This document shows, one piece after another, positions 1 to 6,403 of a DNA stretch of 9,585 nucleotides. Under the pieces are notes generated by a model. That model saw nothing but the letters and a program-made list of their open reading frames with translations, was not told where the DNA came from and did no database searches. Position numbers and translations under genes: made by a program. Every line of letters begins with the position of its first letter. Position 1 is the first letter of the stretch. This DNA comes from Sphingobium sp. TKS (GTDB lineage: Bacteria; Pseudomonadota; Alphaproteobacteria; Sphingomonadales; Sphingomonadaceae). The stretch covers positions 1 to 9,585 of the forward strand of contig NZ_CP005091.1 in assembly GCF_001563265.1 (NCBI RefSeq), given 5' to 3'.

Positions 1-1107
1 GTGCCCGAGGAACCAACCACCGGCCGCACTATGAAAGCGGCTTCCACCGCTTCTGTCCGTGACGGACACGCGATCGTCAAAGCTGGCGAGTTTATCGAGG
101 CCCGTTTCGGTGCAGGCACGTCGCCCTCCCTGGCAGCCCGCAAAACCCTAGCTCTTCTGATCGCCAAAGCTGCCGGCGAAGCGTGGCGACCGGGATCGCA
201 CGTCATCGCCAAGCGCGATCTGCGAGGCACCCACAACGCCAATGATCGGATCCAGGACACCCTCGATGAGCTGATGGATGTGAAATTCCAAATGCCTTCG
301 ACCTCGGCGCAAGGGCGTGCGGCGACGCTCACCGCTGCCCTGCTCGCCTGGACGCTCAACGAACATGCGGAAGACGGCCGGGCCACCGTCGAGTGGGAGT
401 TCACGGCACCGGCGAGGGCAATCCTGCAGGGGAGCGATTACTACGCTCGCCTCAACCGGGCAGCTCTGCTCGCCTTCCGGTCGAAGTATGCGATCACCCT
501 CTATGAGATGGGTTGCCTGCTGGCTGGACGGCGTAGCCCCACATGGTCCGGAACGGTCGATGAGCTGCGGGAGCGGCTTGGCGCGCCCTCTAATTCGATG
601 CCCAACTTCTCCGACTTCCGGCGCCTGGTGCTGACACCTGGCAAAGCCGAAATCGATCAGCTCGCCGCCTTTACGATGGACTGGTCGGAAAAGCGCGGAG
701 CGCGGGGCAAGATCACCCACGTCACCCTAACCTTCACCCCTAAAGACGACGATGCCACTGACGCCGCGGCCGATGAGGCAGGACGCCATAGCAGCGGTCG
801 AAAGGCCCGCCGGGAAGGGACGACAGAAACCATCGTCGACACCGCCAGCCTCATCGCCTCGGCGGCTTCTCGGCTATCGGTTTCGGACACCCTGCGCTGG
901 CCGGCCGACGATCAGGTGGACGAGTTCAAGACCCCGGAGCTTCATGCAATCGGAATGGCCCTAGGCGGTGGTCACTCCGTGCAGCGCCTAGCGGATCAGT
1001 ATGCTCGCGTCCGCCCCGAACAGCGCCGCAAACTGGTAGGGGACGCTCTCAAGGCGGATTGGACGAAATGGGTTACGGGGTGTGCCACCAAGTGGGGCCG
1101 AGTCTGA
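1..1107 (+). CDS. repA: Plasmid replication initiator, Rep_3 family
   Basis: A 368-aa initiator that should bind the iterons at 9445-9527 and open the origin. The Rep_3 (PF01051, tandem winged-helix) signature is seen at residues about 161-169 (SKYAITLYE) and at 231-247, where a basic GARGK segment is followed by an alternating beta strand (ITHVTLTFTPK). The C-terminal ~120 residues (from about 248) form a polar, Asp/Ala-rich linker and a Trp-rich end that I do not recognise. The start is GTG at base 1. If the window is circular, an AAGG at 9575-9578 lies 7 nt before this GTG, and the frame is closed just upstream by TAA at 9574-9576, so GTG is preferred. The alternative ATG at 31 has no well-spaced ribosome binding site. 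Such initiators usually repress their own gene through an inverted repeat, and one lies at 9531-9568. Family assignment is firm; the name repA is conventional. Confidence 0.9.
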   Translation: MPEEPTTGRTMKAASTASVRDGHAIVKAGEFIEARFGAGTSPSLAARKTLALLIAKAAGEAWRPGSHVIAKRDLRGTHNANDRIQDTLDELMDVKFQMPSTSAQGRAATLTAALLAWTLNEHAEDGRATVEWEFTAPARAILQGSDYYARLNRAALLAFRSKYAITLYEMGCLLAGRRSPTWSGTVDELRERLGAPSNSMPNFSDFRRLVLTPGKAEIDQLAAFTMDWSEKRGARGKITHVTLTFTPKDDDATDAAADEAGRHSSGRKARREGTTETIVDTASLIASAASRLSVSDTLRWPADDQVDEFKTPELHAIGMALGGGHSVQRLADQYARVRPEQRRKLVGDALKADWTKWVTGCATKWGRV

Positions 1108-1168
1108 TCGTTTCCCCACCTGACCGTTTCTGCTAACGGTTAGCGGATCATGTTTTGAAACGATCCGC
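1106..1168. promoter_or_regulatory. Nested inverted repeats, putative operator of the HTH gene
   Basis: This short gap holds several overlapping palindromes. A perfect 9-bp pair GATCGTTTC (1106-1114) and GAAACGATC (1157-1165) encloses a perfect 13-bp palindrome GCTAACGGTTAGC (1132-1144). Another pair is GCGGATC (1143-1149) with GATCCGC (1162-1168). ACCGTT (1123-1128) can alternatively pair with AACGGT (1135-1140). They lie just upstream of an HTH gene, so an autoregulatory operator or partition-type site is a reasonable inference. There is no U-tract, so it is not a standard terminator. Confidence 0.5.
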
Positions 1169-1184
1169 AACAGGGACGAATGAG

Positions 1185-1625
1185 ATGGCTTACACCCTTG
1201 GAGAAGCCGCAAAGGCAACGGGTATCAGCAAGGCTTCCATATCGCGCGCCATTAACAGCGGACGGATTTCTGCAACAAAAAAGGATGACGGCTCTTTCTC
1301 AATCGAGCCGGTCGAACTGCACCGGGTGTATCCCCCAAAGTCAGCCGCACCAGTAACCGAAACGCCTTTTGAAACGCAACGGAACGGCAATGCTGACACC
1401 CGTAACGGGTCGGATTCCAATGTGTTGCAGGCACGTCTTGATGCTGCCTTGGAACAGTTACGCGATCGGGACGGCACGATCGACGATCTTCGCCGCCGCC
1501 TCGATCAATCGGACGAAGAGAGGCGTGAGGCTCAAGCCCGAGTGATCGGACTACTGGCCGGACCCGGCCTCACGGAATCCAAAAGAGGGTTTTTCGGTCG
1601 CCTATTTGGCCGCCCTGACGAGTGA
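1185..1625 (+). CDS. HTH plus coiled-coil DNA-binding protein of plasmid backbone
   Basis: A 146-aa protein. Residues 2-50 resemble a MerR/excisionase-type winged helix-turn-helix (YTLGEAAKATGISKASISRA, then a short wing ending EPVELHRVYPP). A variable linker (51-78) is followed by a charged heptad-rich stretch at about 80-122 that should form a coiled coil. The C-terminus is GFFGRLFGR, a short amphipathic basic patch. The ATG at 1185 is chosen because AGGGA at 1172-1176 sits 8 nt upstream; the open frame extends only to a TTG at 1155 with no ribosome binding site. The gene directly follows repA in the same direction. An N-terminal HTH with a long coiled coil is the KfrA-like architecture, and a role in plasmid stability or copy control is an inference from that and from the position. 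I do not recognise a named family. Confidence 0.75.
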   Translation: MAYTLGEAAKATGISKASISRAINSGRISATKKDDGSFSIEPVELHRVYPPKSAAPVTETPFETQRNGNADTRNGSDSNVLQARLDAALEQLRDRDGTIDDLRRRLDQSDEERREAQARVIGLLAGPGLTESKRGFFGRLFGRPDE

Positions 1626-1652
1626 ACCGCGATCACGTCCGCCAAGTGAGAT

Positions 1653-2345
1653 TTACACTCCCATCTTGAGATCGAGCTTAATCGTGTCGCCGGGCATACC
1701 GGTCAAAACGGCGATCTTCTCGCGGGCGAAAGCCAGCACATCCGCAACAGTGTTAAGCGACGGGCCAGCCTCGGCCAGGATAGCCTCCTCGGGCTCCGGA
1801 GCGGCTTCATCGGCCATCTTCCGCACATCCTTGGACACGGTGCCTTCCAGTTCATCGATACTGAAATTCGCGATACGCGGGTACTCTTCCGCGATCCCGT
1901 GGCCGACCTGGCTGATTACCGCATCGTCTCCCTTATCGAGCATCACCCACATGCCGTAGTTATTGCGGACGGTGTGGCCGTTCTCGATCCGCGCAGCATA
2001 GGACGCATCGAACCGCTTCTTCACCTCGTCGGCGGGAAAGAGATACACGTCTACGTTCTGGGGGTTCAGCCGATCATCAACGGCAGCGACCAGAACGAGG
2101 TCCACGTCATCAAGAGTCTTCCAACGCTTTCCATCATCAAGCGGCGGGAAAGCTACCCAGCGGTCGCGGGTGGTGCGGATGCTGGCAGTCTGCGTCTTGC
2201 CATCCTTGGTCAGCTCATAGGTGTTGGAGAGACCACGGCCAGGCTGCTTCTTGAGAGCATATCCCTGCTGACGTGCGCCTTCGAGAGCGGCGCCAACCAT
2301 TAGGTGCCAAGCGGCACTTTCCCCCATTTCTTTCAAGCGCGTCAT
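1653..2345 (-). CDS. Hypothetical protein, 230 aa, function unknown
   Basis: Not recognised. The protein is soluble-looking, with no signal peptide or membrane segment. Residues about 25-115 are rich in alternating strands and conserved-looking aromatic and acidic positions (SIRTTRDRWVAFPPLDD, DDVDLVLVAAVDD, NVDVYLFPADEVKKRFDAS), followed by a helix-rich, Glu/Ala-rich region and a final short strand (IKLDLKMGV). The pattern vaguely recalls a PD-(D/E)XK-like or restriction-associated alpha/beta core, but I cannot assign a catalytic set. The start ATG at 2345 is preceded by GAGGG about 8 nt upstream on the minus strand, a good ribosome binding site, and a possible promoter lies at 2401-2430. 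The gene converges with the HTH gene, with only 27 bp between them. Having its own promoter and an intact frame, it is probably an accessory or maintenance gene. Confidence 0.75.
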   Translation of the reverse strand: MTRLKEMGESAAWHLMVGAALEGARQQGYALKKQPGRGLSNTYELTKDGKTQTASIRTTRDRWVAFPPLDDGKRWKTLDDVDLVLVAAVDDRLNPQNVDVYLFPADEVKKRFDASYAARIENGHTVRNNYGMWVMLDKGDDAVISQVGHGIAEEYPRIANFSIDELEGTVSKDVRKMADEAAPEPEEAILAEAGPSLNTVADVLAFAREKIAVLTGMPGDTIKLDLKMGV

Positions 2346-2400
2346 AACAATTCCCCTCGTTGCCGATTGTCCCGAGCACTGATTCGCTGCGTGACAAGGC

Positions 2401-2430
2401 TTATTAGGAATTATTGCCGCACTCGTGCAA
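2401..2430 (-). promoter_or_regulatory. Possible promoter of the 230-aa gene
   Basis: On the minus strand a TTGCAC (-35, at 2430-2425) is followed after 18 nt by TAATAA (-10, at 2406-2401). This predicts a leader of roughly 50 nt before the ATG at 2345. It is a match by eye to a housekeeping sigma-factor consensus only. Confidence 0.35.
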
Positions 2431-2441
2431 GCACAATCGTA

Positions 2442-2510
2442 TTAGTCCTGAATTATCCCGGCTCCGGACTGGCCTGAAGGCGAATTAGTGCGAATTGGTA
2501 TGAGGACTAA
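2442..2510. repeat. Distant 8-bp inverted repeat with internal direct repeats
   Basis: TTAGTCCT at 2442-2449 and AGGACTAA at 2503-2510 are perfect reverse complements 53 nt apart. Between them GCGAATT occurs twice in direct orientation (2480-2486 and 2490-2496), a 10-bp period. The block lies between the end of the resolvase gene and the promoter of the next gene. It may be a recombination or protein-binding site, or mark the edge of an inserted segment; no function is established. Confidence 0.35.
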
Positions 2511-2517
2511 AGCCCGG

Positions 2518-3087
2518 TTACCCCCGTCGGCGCGACAGCCGAGATATTGTGGCCTGATTGACCCCGAGCAGCGCCGCGACGGTGCGCTGCGTGTCGCCCT
2601 TGGCAAGCCGCTGTAGCGCCTCGGCCTGCTGGTGAGGGGTGAGGGCTGCTCGCCGGCCGAACTTCACCCCACGGGCCTTCGCCTGGTCGCGGCCGGCTGC
2701 GGTGCGCTCCACGATCCGCTGGCGCTCCCAGCTCGCCGCGATCCCCAGCACGGCGATGACGACCTCGGCGAACTGCGAGGTGGTGTCCACCATCGGCTCC
2801 GCGATCGAGCGGAAGCCGGCCCCCGCCTCCTTCACCGCATGGAGGATGTTCAACAGGTCACGGGTGTTGCGCGCCAGGCGATCGGTGGCCGTCACCATCA
2901 GCACGTCGCCGGCCTCGAGCGCGCCGATCGCGCGCTTGAGCTTCGGCCGCTCGGCCGACGCGGCGCTGGCCTTCTCCTGATAGACTTTCACGCAACCGGC
3001 AGCGAGGAGCTGGGCGACCTGCTGGGACAGGTCCTGCCCGTTGGAAGAGACGCGCGCGTAGCCGTAGATCATGCAACCATTGTGCAT
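2518..3087 (-). CDS. Serine recombinase of the resolvase/invertase family
   Basis: A 189-aa small serine recombinase. The N-terminal catalytic domain has YGYARVSS (catalytic Ser14, with Arg12) and ATDRLARN (Asp69, Arg70, Arg73). The long E-helix follows (ASWERQRIVERTAAGRDQAKARG, about 118-140), then the basic linker KFGRR and a C-terminal HTH (about 154-186, QRTVAALLGVNQATISRLSRR). The length is typical of Tn3-family resolvases. Neither ATG at 3087 nor ATG at 3072 (MIYGYARVSS, the conventional N-terminus) has a clear ribosome binding site; 3072 fits the family better. The presumed res site lies immediately upstream, so expression is probably self-limited by binding over its own promoter. No transposase or terminal inverted repeat is found, so it more likely serves plasmid multimer resolution than transposition. 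Confidence 0.9.
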   Translation of the reverse strand: MHNGCMIYGYARVSSNGQDLSQQVAQLLAAGCVKVYQEKASAASAERPKLKRAIGALEAGDVLMVTATDRLARNTRDLLNILHAVKEAGAGFRSIAEPMVDTTSQFAEVVIAVLGIAASWERQRIVERTAAGRDQAKARGVKFGRRAALTPHQQAEALQRLAKGDTQRTVAALLGVNQATISRLSRRRG

Positions 3088-3163
3088 CGGATATATGCAT
3101 CATGGAAGCGCCCGGATTTCCGCCGTTTTCGACACGATGCAGAACCTGTGAGTTTTGCATCGT
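3066..3163. promoter_or_regulatory. Putative res site for the resolvase
   Basis: The non-coding gap upstream of the recombinase contains repeated copies of a TTTTGCATCGT-like half-site. A pair in inverted orientation, ACGATGCAGAA (3134-3144) and TTTTGCATCGT (3153-3163), matches at 10 of 11 positions and spans 30 bp, the size of a resolvase dimer site. Related half-sites are TTGTGCATCGG (3080-3090), ATATGCATCAT (3093-3103) and, inverted, an ATCATGCAA at 3068-3076, the last two groups overlapping the start of the gene. Small serine resolvases characteristically bind several subsites directly upstream of their own gene. The crossover subsite cannot be fixed from sequence alone. Confidence 0.55.
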
Positions 3164-3191
3164 GATCGCGCGAAAGTTCGTCAGGCTGACC

Positions 3192-4559
3192 TTATTCGAC
3201 CTTAAAAGACATTCTGCTCGAATACGTGACCAGATCGATTTTCGTGTCGTGTGCATCGCGGGCCGCTCGAAGCTTGTCATCAATTGTGGTGCCGACGATC
3301 ATACCTGCAACTGGCGCATTGCCAGCAAGGTTCTTCTTAACCCATCCCATGTACCGGGAAAGCTGACCAAATACCTTATCCGCTGCGCGTCCTTTCTTCA
3401 GCTCAATAACAACATATCCCTTGCTTTTCTTATCTCGCGCAAGAATATCAATAGGTCCTACAGTGGTTTCGTACTGACGCCCAACAAACTCTAGTGGCCT
3501 CTGAACGAAATTGGCAAATCCTGTAAAATTTGCCTCAATAGAGTCTTCTAACGTCTTTTCGCTCAACATCATCTGCCTGAATTTACGCAGGTCCGTTGCG
3601 CTAGCACCCATACTCTTCTTGACAGCGGCAGCAGCTTCCACATCACCTCGTTCGGTATATACGTCTAATGCTGTCTGGCGATCTGCTTTAGCGTCTGGGT
3701 TTCCCATCCAAGCGAAAAATGCCTTTTCATTGTCGAAGGCGATATACGTGCCATTAGAGGCATAGTCTTCGATCCACTTTCGGACCTCGCCGCGAATAAC
3801 GCCCTTTTTAAGAAATAGACTGTGATCGTCGTTTACATCAAAAAGTTCTGACAGTTGCCACATGCGCATGGCGTAAGACCGGCCTAGTCGCACGGTGTTT
3901 AACAGCGAACCCCGCTTCGTCCCACCAATTTGATAGGCGTCAAGAAGCCGAACGATCTCTTTCCTTTGGGAATCGTCAAGCTCGCGGAATGCTTCAATCT
4001 GCTCTATTACTTTGTCGAGATCGCCGATCTGTTTCGCTTTAGCGGCGAACAGCGCATATTCTGTAGTAGACAACCCATCGTCGAGCGACTGTAGCAACCT
4101 GACGAGAAACGGCACCGGATGAAGCTGGATGACCCGATGTGCAGCCGAACCAATGGACGGATTCCAAAACTGGTAACGACGTGACTGTAGAGCAAGGATA
4201 GCAGAGCCGTTAGTTGCATCCAGAAATTGCCGTCCTACAGGCGTGATCTCTACGAGGTCGCCTGGATCAACCCAAGCTAAACCAAGTGTACCGACTACCT
4301 GCTTCAACATTCTCGCCAAGGCGGGGCCTTCAGCTTGTGAGATACCAAGCTTGTTCAGACGCTTGACATAATCCCCTTGGCATTCTCGCCAAGGTCGGGT
4401 GCCTTCAAAATCTACTAATGGTGCTAGCCGATCGTGAACCGCCTCAACTGTTACTGCCAGACCCTTGGGTTGATACCAGTATGCATGATCGTCCGCATAG
4501 TTTCGGACGAAGCGCTTCCAGCCTGAGGGGAGTTCGGGACGAGCCAGCTTTTTGGGCAT
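3192..4559 (-). CDS. Type II restriction endonuclease, NucS-like PD-(D/E)XK C-terminus
   Basis: A 455-aa protein that should cleave unmodified DNA at the sequence protected by the adjacent methyltransferase. The C-terminal domain has the NucS/DUF91-type nuclease core: GRQY (360-363), GPIDILA with Asp371, IELKKG with Glu386 and Lys388 (the D...ExK active site), then GQLSRYMGW with Gln399 and Tyr403. Residues about 148-200 (PVPFLVRLLQSLD, TTEYALFAAKA, IEQIEAFRELDD) resemble the helical region of AlwI-family restriction enzymes, and the N-terminus probably contributes to DNA recognition. The gene starts at an ATG overlapping the methyltransferase stop by one base (TGATG), implying translational coupling and methylase-first expression. 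It is visibly AT-richer than the plasmid backbone, suggesting transfer. The recognition sequence is unknown; the AlwI resemblance alone does not prove GGATC. Confidence 0.8.
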   Translation of the reverse strand: MPKKLARPELPSGWKRFVRNYADDHAYWYQPKGLAVTVEAVHDRLAPLVDFEGTRPWRECQGDYVKRLNKLGISQAEGPALARMLKQVVGTLGLAWVDPGDLVEITPVGRQFLDATNGSAILALQSRRYQFWNPSIGSAAHRVIQLHPVPFLVRLLQSLDDGLSTTEYALFAAKAKQIGDLDKVIEQIEAFRELDDSQRKEIVRLLDAYQIGGTKRGSLLNTVRLGRSYAMRMWQLSELFDVNDDHSLFLKKGVIRGEVRKWIEDYASNGTYIAFDNEKAFFAWMGNPDAKADRQTALDVYTERGDVEAAAAVKKSMGASATDLRKFRQMMLSEKTLEDSIEANFTGFANFVQRPLEFVGRQYETTVGPIDILARDKKSKGYVVIELKKGRAADKVFGQLSRYMGWVKKNLAGNAPVAGMIVGTTIDDKLRAARDAHDTKIDLVTYSSRMSFKVE

Positions 4560-5575
4560 CAGACTAGCGTCATTTGCCCATCATCGCTCATTTCAGGTGC
4601 GCCGCGACCGTAGGTTTTACGGCGATGCTTAGCGGCAGCTTGTGCACCAGACGTACCGGCTTCCTCCGCTGCAAGGGCTGCAAGTTCCTCTTTGCCAGGA
4701 TACTTTGCCCTGCCGACAAGAATTACAGGGCTGCCCGGTGCGGCGCGACTAATGCGCCGGCGCGCATAATCGAGATAGCGTTCGCTAATATCGATACCAA
4801 TCCAACGGCGTCCCATGCGCTCTGCCACCACACAAGTCGTTCCTGTTCCAACGAATGGATCAAGCACGATTTCTCCAGCAAATTCACCGACTGCACCCTG
4901 CGTATAGAGGCGCATAAGGCGAGCTGGCAATTTCTCCGGAAATGGTGCCGGATGCCCCTCTTCGCGCTTCACATCCTCAGGATACATAAACCAAACCTGC
5001 TGAGCCAGATCAAGCCACTCAGTCCGGCTGAGCTTGTTACCTTGCTTAATATCGTCGGAGAACTTTGGAGGTTTTCCCGGCTTCACATAGACATTTATAA
5101 ATTCTACAGTATTATTCTCAATTATATTACCTGGTTGTGGATAGCTTCCAAACATCATCTTTGATGTCTGCTTTTGCCATATGAACAGGCTATACCTTTC
5201 CAGGTCAGTACTGCCTAAAATGCGCGCTTCTAGGTCAAATGCTATATTCTTGATATGACGGGTATGTTGCTCGATTACCGCCTTTGGAATAGGCATAATC
5301 GGAGCATTTATACATAGTTTGCCGTTAGGTCGGAGTACACGAGCGCATTCTTTCCAAACACGCTCCATGTCATCAAGATATGCCTCGTAGCTAACCCAGC
5401 CCGTACTATCCCCATCATATTCGACAGCGGTCCAATAAGGGGGAGAGGTGATAATTTGATCGATGCAGCCATCAGGCATCAGCCGCATGATGTCTGCCGC
5501 GTTTCCAGCATGCAGGTTGCCAACCATCTCGTCGATGAGCGGCACCCCTTGCAGCGTACTTGTCGGTTGATTCAT
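4559..5575 (-). CDS. DNA methyltransferase, beta class (N4-cytosine or N6-adenine)
   Basis: The modification partner of the endonuclease. Motif IV TSPPY comes first (residues about 43-47 from the chosen start) and the AdoMet-binding motif I DPFVGTGTT comes near the C-terminus (from about 239), followed by GIDISERYLDYARRR. The order IV - target recognition region - I defines the beta class. An SPPY rather than DPPY motif favours N4-cytosine but does not exclude N6-adenine. The start chosen is ATG at 5575, preceded 8 nt upstream by GGAG. The frame remains open to an ATG at 5659 and a TTG at 5677, which would add up to 34 residues without family similarity and lack a good ribosome binding site. 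A low-complexity Ala-rich tail follows residue 285 or so. The gene lies 116 bp after higA on the same strand and overlaps the endonuclease gene. Parts are strongly AT-rich: 19 G/C among 60 bases at 5101-5160. Confidence 0.88.
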   Translation of the reverse strand: MNQPTSTLQGVPLIDEMVGNLHAGNAADIMRLMPDGCIDQIITSPPYWTAVEYDGDSTGWVSYEAYLDDMERVWKECARVLRPNGKLCINAPIMPIPKAVIEQHTRHIKNIAFDLEARILGSTDLERYSLFIWQKQTSKMMFGSYPQPGNIIENNTVEFINVYVKPGKPPKFSDDIKQGNKLSRTEWLDLAQQVWFMYPEDVKREEGHPAPFPEKLPARLMRLYTQGAVGEFAGEIVLDPFVGTGTTCVVAERMGRRWIGIDISERYLDYARRRISRAAPGSPVILVGRAKYPGKEELAALAAEEAGTSGAQAAAKHRRKTYGRGAPEMSDDGQMTLV

Positions 5576-5691
5576 GCCCATCGCTCCAGCTTGTATAACG
5601 ACGTCCGCTGTCGAACCAGCGCGATCGAACGTCACCAGCACCGTCTGTGCCGCATACATGACGCGATCAGTCGCCAAGTCCCGAGATAAGG

Positions 5692-6000
5692 TCAGGCAGC
5701 TTCGAGCGTTGGAATGCGCGCGATGATGTCGGCGTCCCTCACGGATTGCACGCGCAAGTCAAAGTTACGCTGCATGTTCACCCACATCTCCGGTGCAGTG
5801 CCGGTGAGCTTGCCGATCCGAAGCGCCATAGTCGGGGTGACATCCTGCTTTTCGGCAAGGATATCGTAGAGGGTCTGCCGCGACACCTCGATCAGCCTGG
5901 CGATCTCCGCCTTGGGCTTGTTGAGCGCGGGCAGAATGTCCTCCCGCAGCAGCTCACCGGGGTGCATCGGGGCAAGGCCGGATACGAGCTGGTTCATCAT
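5692..6000 (-). CDS. higA: HigA antitoxin, Xre-family HTH
   Basis: A 102-aa antitoxin that should bind and neutralise HigB and repress the TA promoters. It has the HigA/VapI signature LAPMHPGELLREDILPALN near the N-terminus, followed by a cro/C1-type helix-turn-helix (AEIARLIEVSRQTLYDILAEKQDVTPTMALRIGKLTGTAPEMWVNMQ). Two adjacent ATGs are possible (6000 and 5997); AGGAG lies 4 nt before the first and 7 nt before the second, so the second is slightly favoured. The gene follows higB after an unusually long gap of 121 bp that holds its own promoter. The next gene downstream is the methyltransferase, so HigA could also influence the restriction-modification genes; that is inference. Confidence 0.92.
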   Translation of the reverse strand: MMNQLVSGLAPMHPGELLREDILPALNKPKAEIARLIEVSRQTLYDILAEKQDVTPTMALRIGKLTGTAPEMWVNMQRNFDLRVQSVRDADIIARIPTLEAA

Positions 6001-6043
6001 CTGTCTCCTGTCCGGGCCGATCCCGGATCATCATGCGTCTCTG

Positions 6044-6086
6044 TGTAAGACCTATATGTAAACTAAAGCCTTACATGTCAAGCATT
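6044..6086 (-). promoter_or_regulatory. Promoter and operator half-sites upstream of higA
   Basis: On the minus strand TTGACA (6081-6076) is a perfect -35. The -10 is less clear: CATATA (6058-6053) at 17 nt or TATAGG (6056-6051) at 19 nt. The -35 lies in an 11-bp element (TGTCAAGCATT on the plus strand, 6076-6086) identical to the one in the higB promoter. TGTAAG (6044-6049) and CTTACA (6070-6075) form inverted half-sites like those at higB, a likely HigA or HigBA operator. This gives the antitoxin gene a promoter separate from that of the toxin. Confidence 0.6.
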
Positions 6087-6103
6087 GGCTGACAGATTTT
6101 TGG

Positions 6104-6121
6104 GGAGGGGTACGCCCCTCC
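6104..6121. other. GC hairpin just downstream of higB
   Basis: GGAGGGG (6104-6110), loop TACG, CCCCTCC (6115-6121) form a perfect 7-bp stem directly after the higB stop codon (6122-6124). On the minus strand it is followed by CCAAAAA rather than a U-tract, so it does not fit a classic intrinsic terminator of higB; it might slow RNA decay or attenuate readthrough into higA. Confidence 0.5.
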
Positions 6122-6397
6122 TCAATGATAGTCCTCGATGTTCACGTCGATCGCATTGCCGTCATCCCAAGCCCATGTGACCCGGTAATTGCCGCTGGCA
6201 TCGACTGCGTATCGTTTGGGCTTGGTGCTCAACCCATGAAAGCGAAAGCCCGGAACATTCATGTCCTCGGGCTTCGTCGCAGCATCCAGCGTGAGCAGGA
6301 TGCGGCGAACGCGGTTGTGGTTCTGGACGGGAAGTTTTGAGCCATCTCCCTTGGTGGCGAAGGCTTCGAGCGCCTTGCTGGTGTATGTTTTAATCAT
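6122..6397 (-). CDS. higB: HigB toxin, RelE/ParE-like mRNA interferase
   Basis: A 91-aa toxin of the HigB family (PF05015), expected to cleave translated mRNA at the ribosome. Family features seen are the N-terminal MIKTYTSKALEAFATKG, a central helix (RVRRILLTLDAA), PGFRFHGLSTKPKRYAVDASGNYRVTWAWDDGNAIDVNIEDYH with the conserved GNYRVTW strand and the C-terminal DYH. The start ATG at 6397 is chosen because it matches the usual family N-terminus. The frame stays open upstream to 6556, but that part runs through the promoter and resembles nothing. The ATG lies only 6 nt after a near-perfect -10, so the mRNA would be leaderless or nearly so. Toxin-first order is normal for higBA. Confidence 0.9.
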   Translation of the reverse strand: MIKTYTSKALEAFATKGDGSKLPVQNHNRVRRILLTLDAATKPEDMNVPGFRFHGLSTKPKRYAVDASGNYRVTWAWDDGNAIDVNIEDYH

Positions 6398-6403
6398 AGA
6401 CAC

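Noticed and set aside
148..720. Long minus-strand open frame inside repA
   Set aside because: It lies wholly within a clear Rep_3 gene and encodes a low-information Arg/Pro-rich sequence, typical of antisense frames in GC-rich DNA.
2858..3283. Minus-strand frame overlapping the resolvase start, possible alternative N-terminus or frameshift
   Set aside because: It is a different frame from the catalytic domain and runs through the res region; the recombinase frame is intact without it.
5139..5147. TGTGGATAG, similar to a DnaA box
   Set aside because: It lies inside the methyltransferase coding sequence, far from oriV; no convincing DnaA box was found near the iterons.
4574..5164. 196-aa plus-strand frame opposite the methyltransferase
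   Set aside because: It lies entirely opposite a gene with intact methyltransferase motifs and its own product looks random.
5576..5677. N-terminal extension of the methyltransferase from TTG 5677 or ATG 5659
   Set aside because: There is no well-spaced ribosome binding site and no family similarity in the added residues; ATG 5575 has GGAG at 8 nt.
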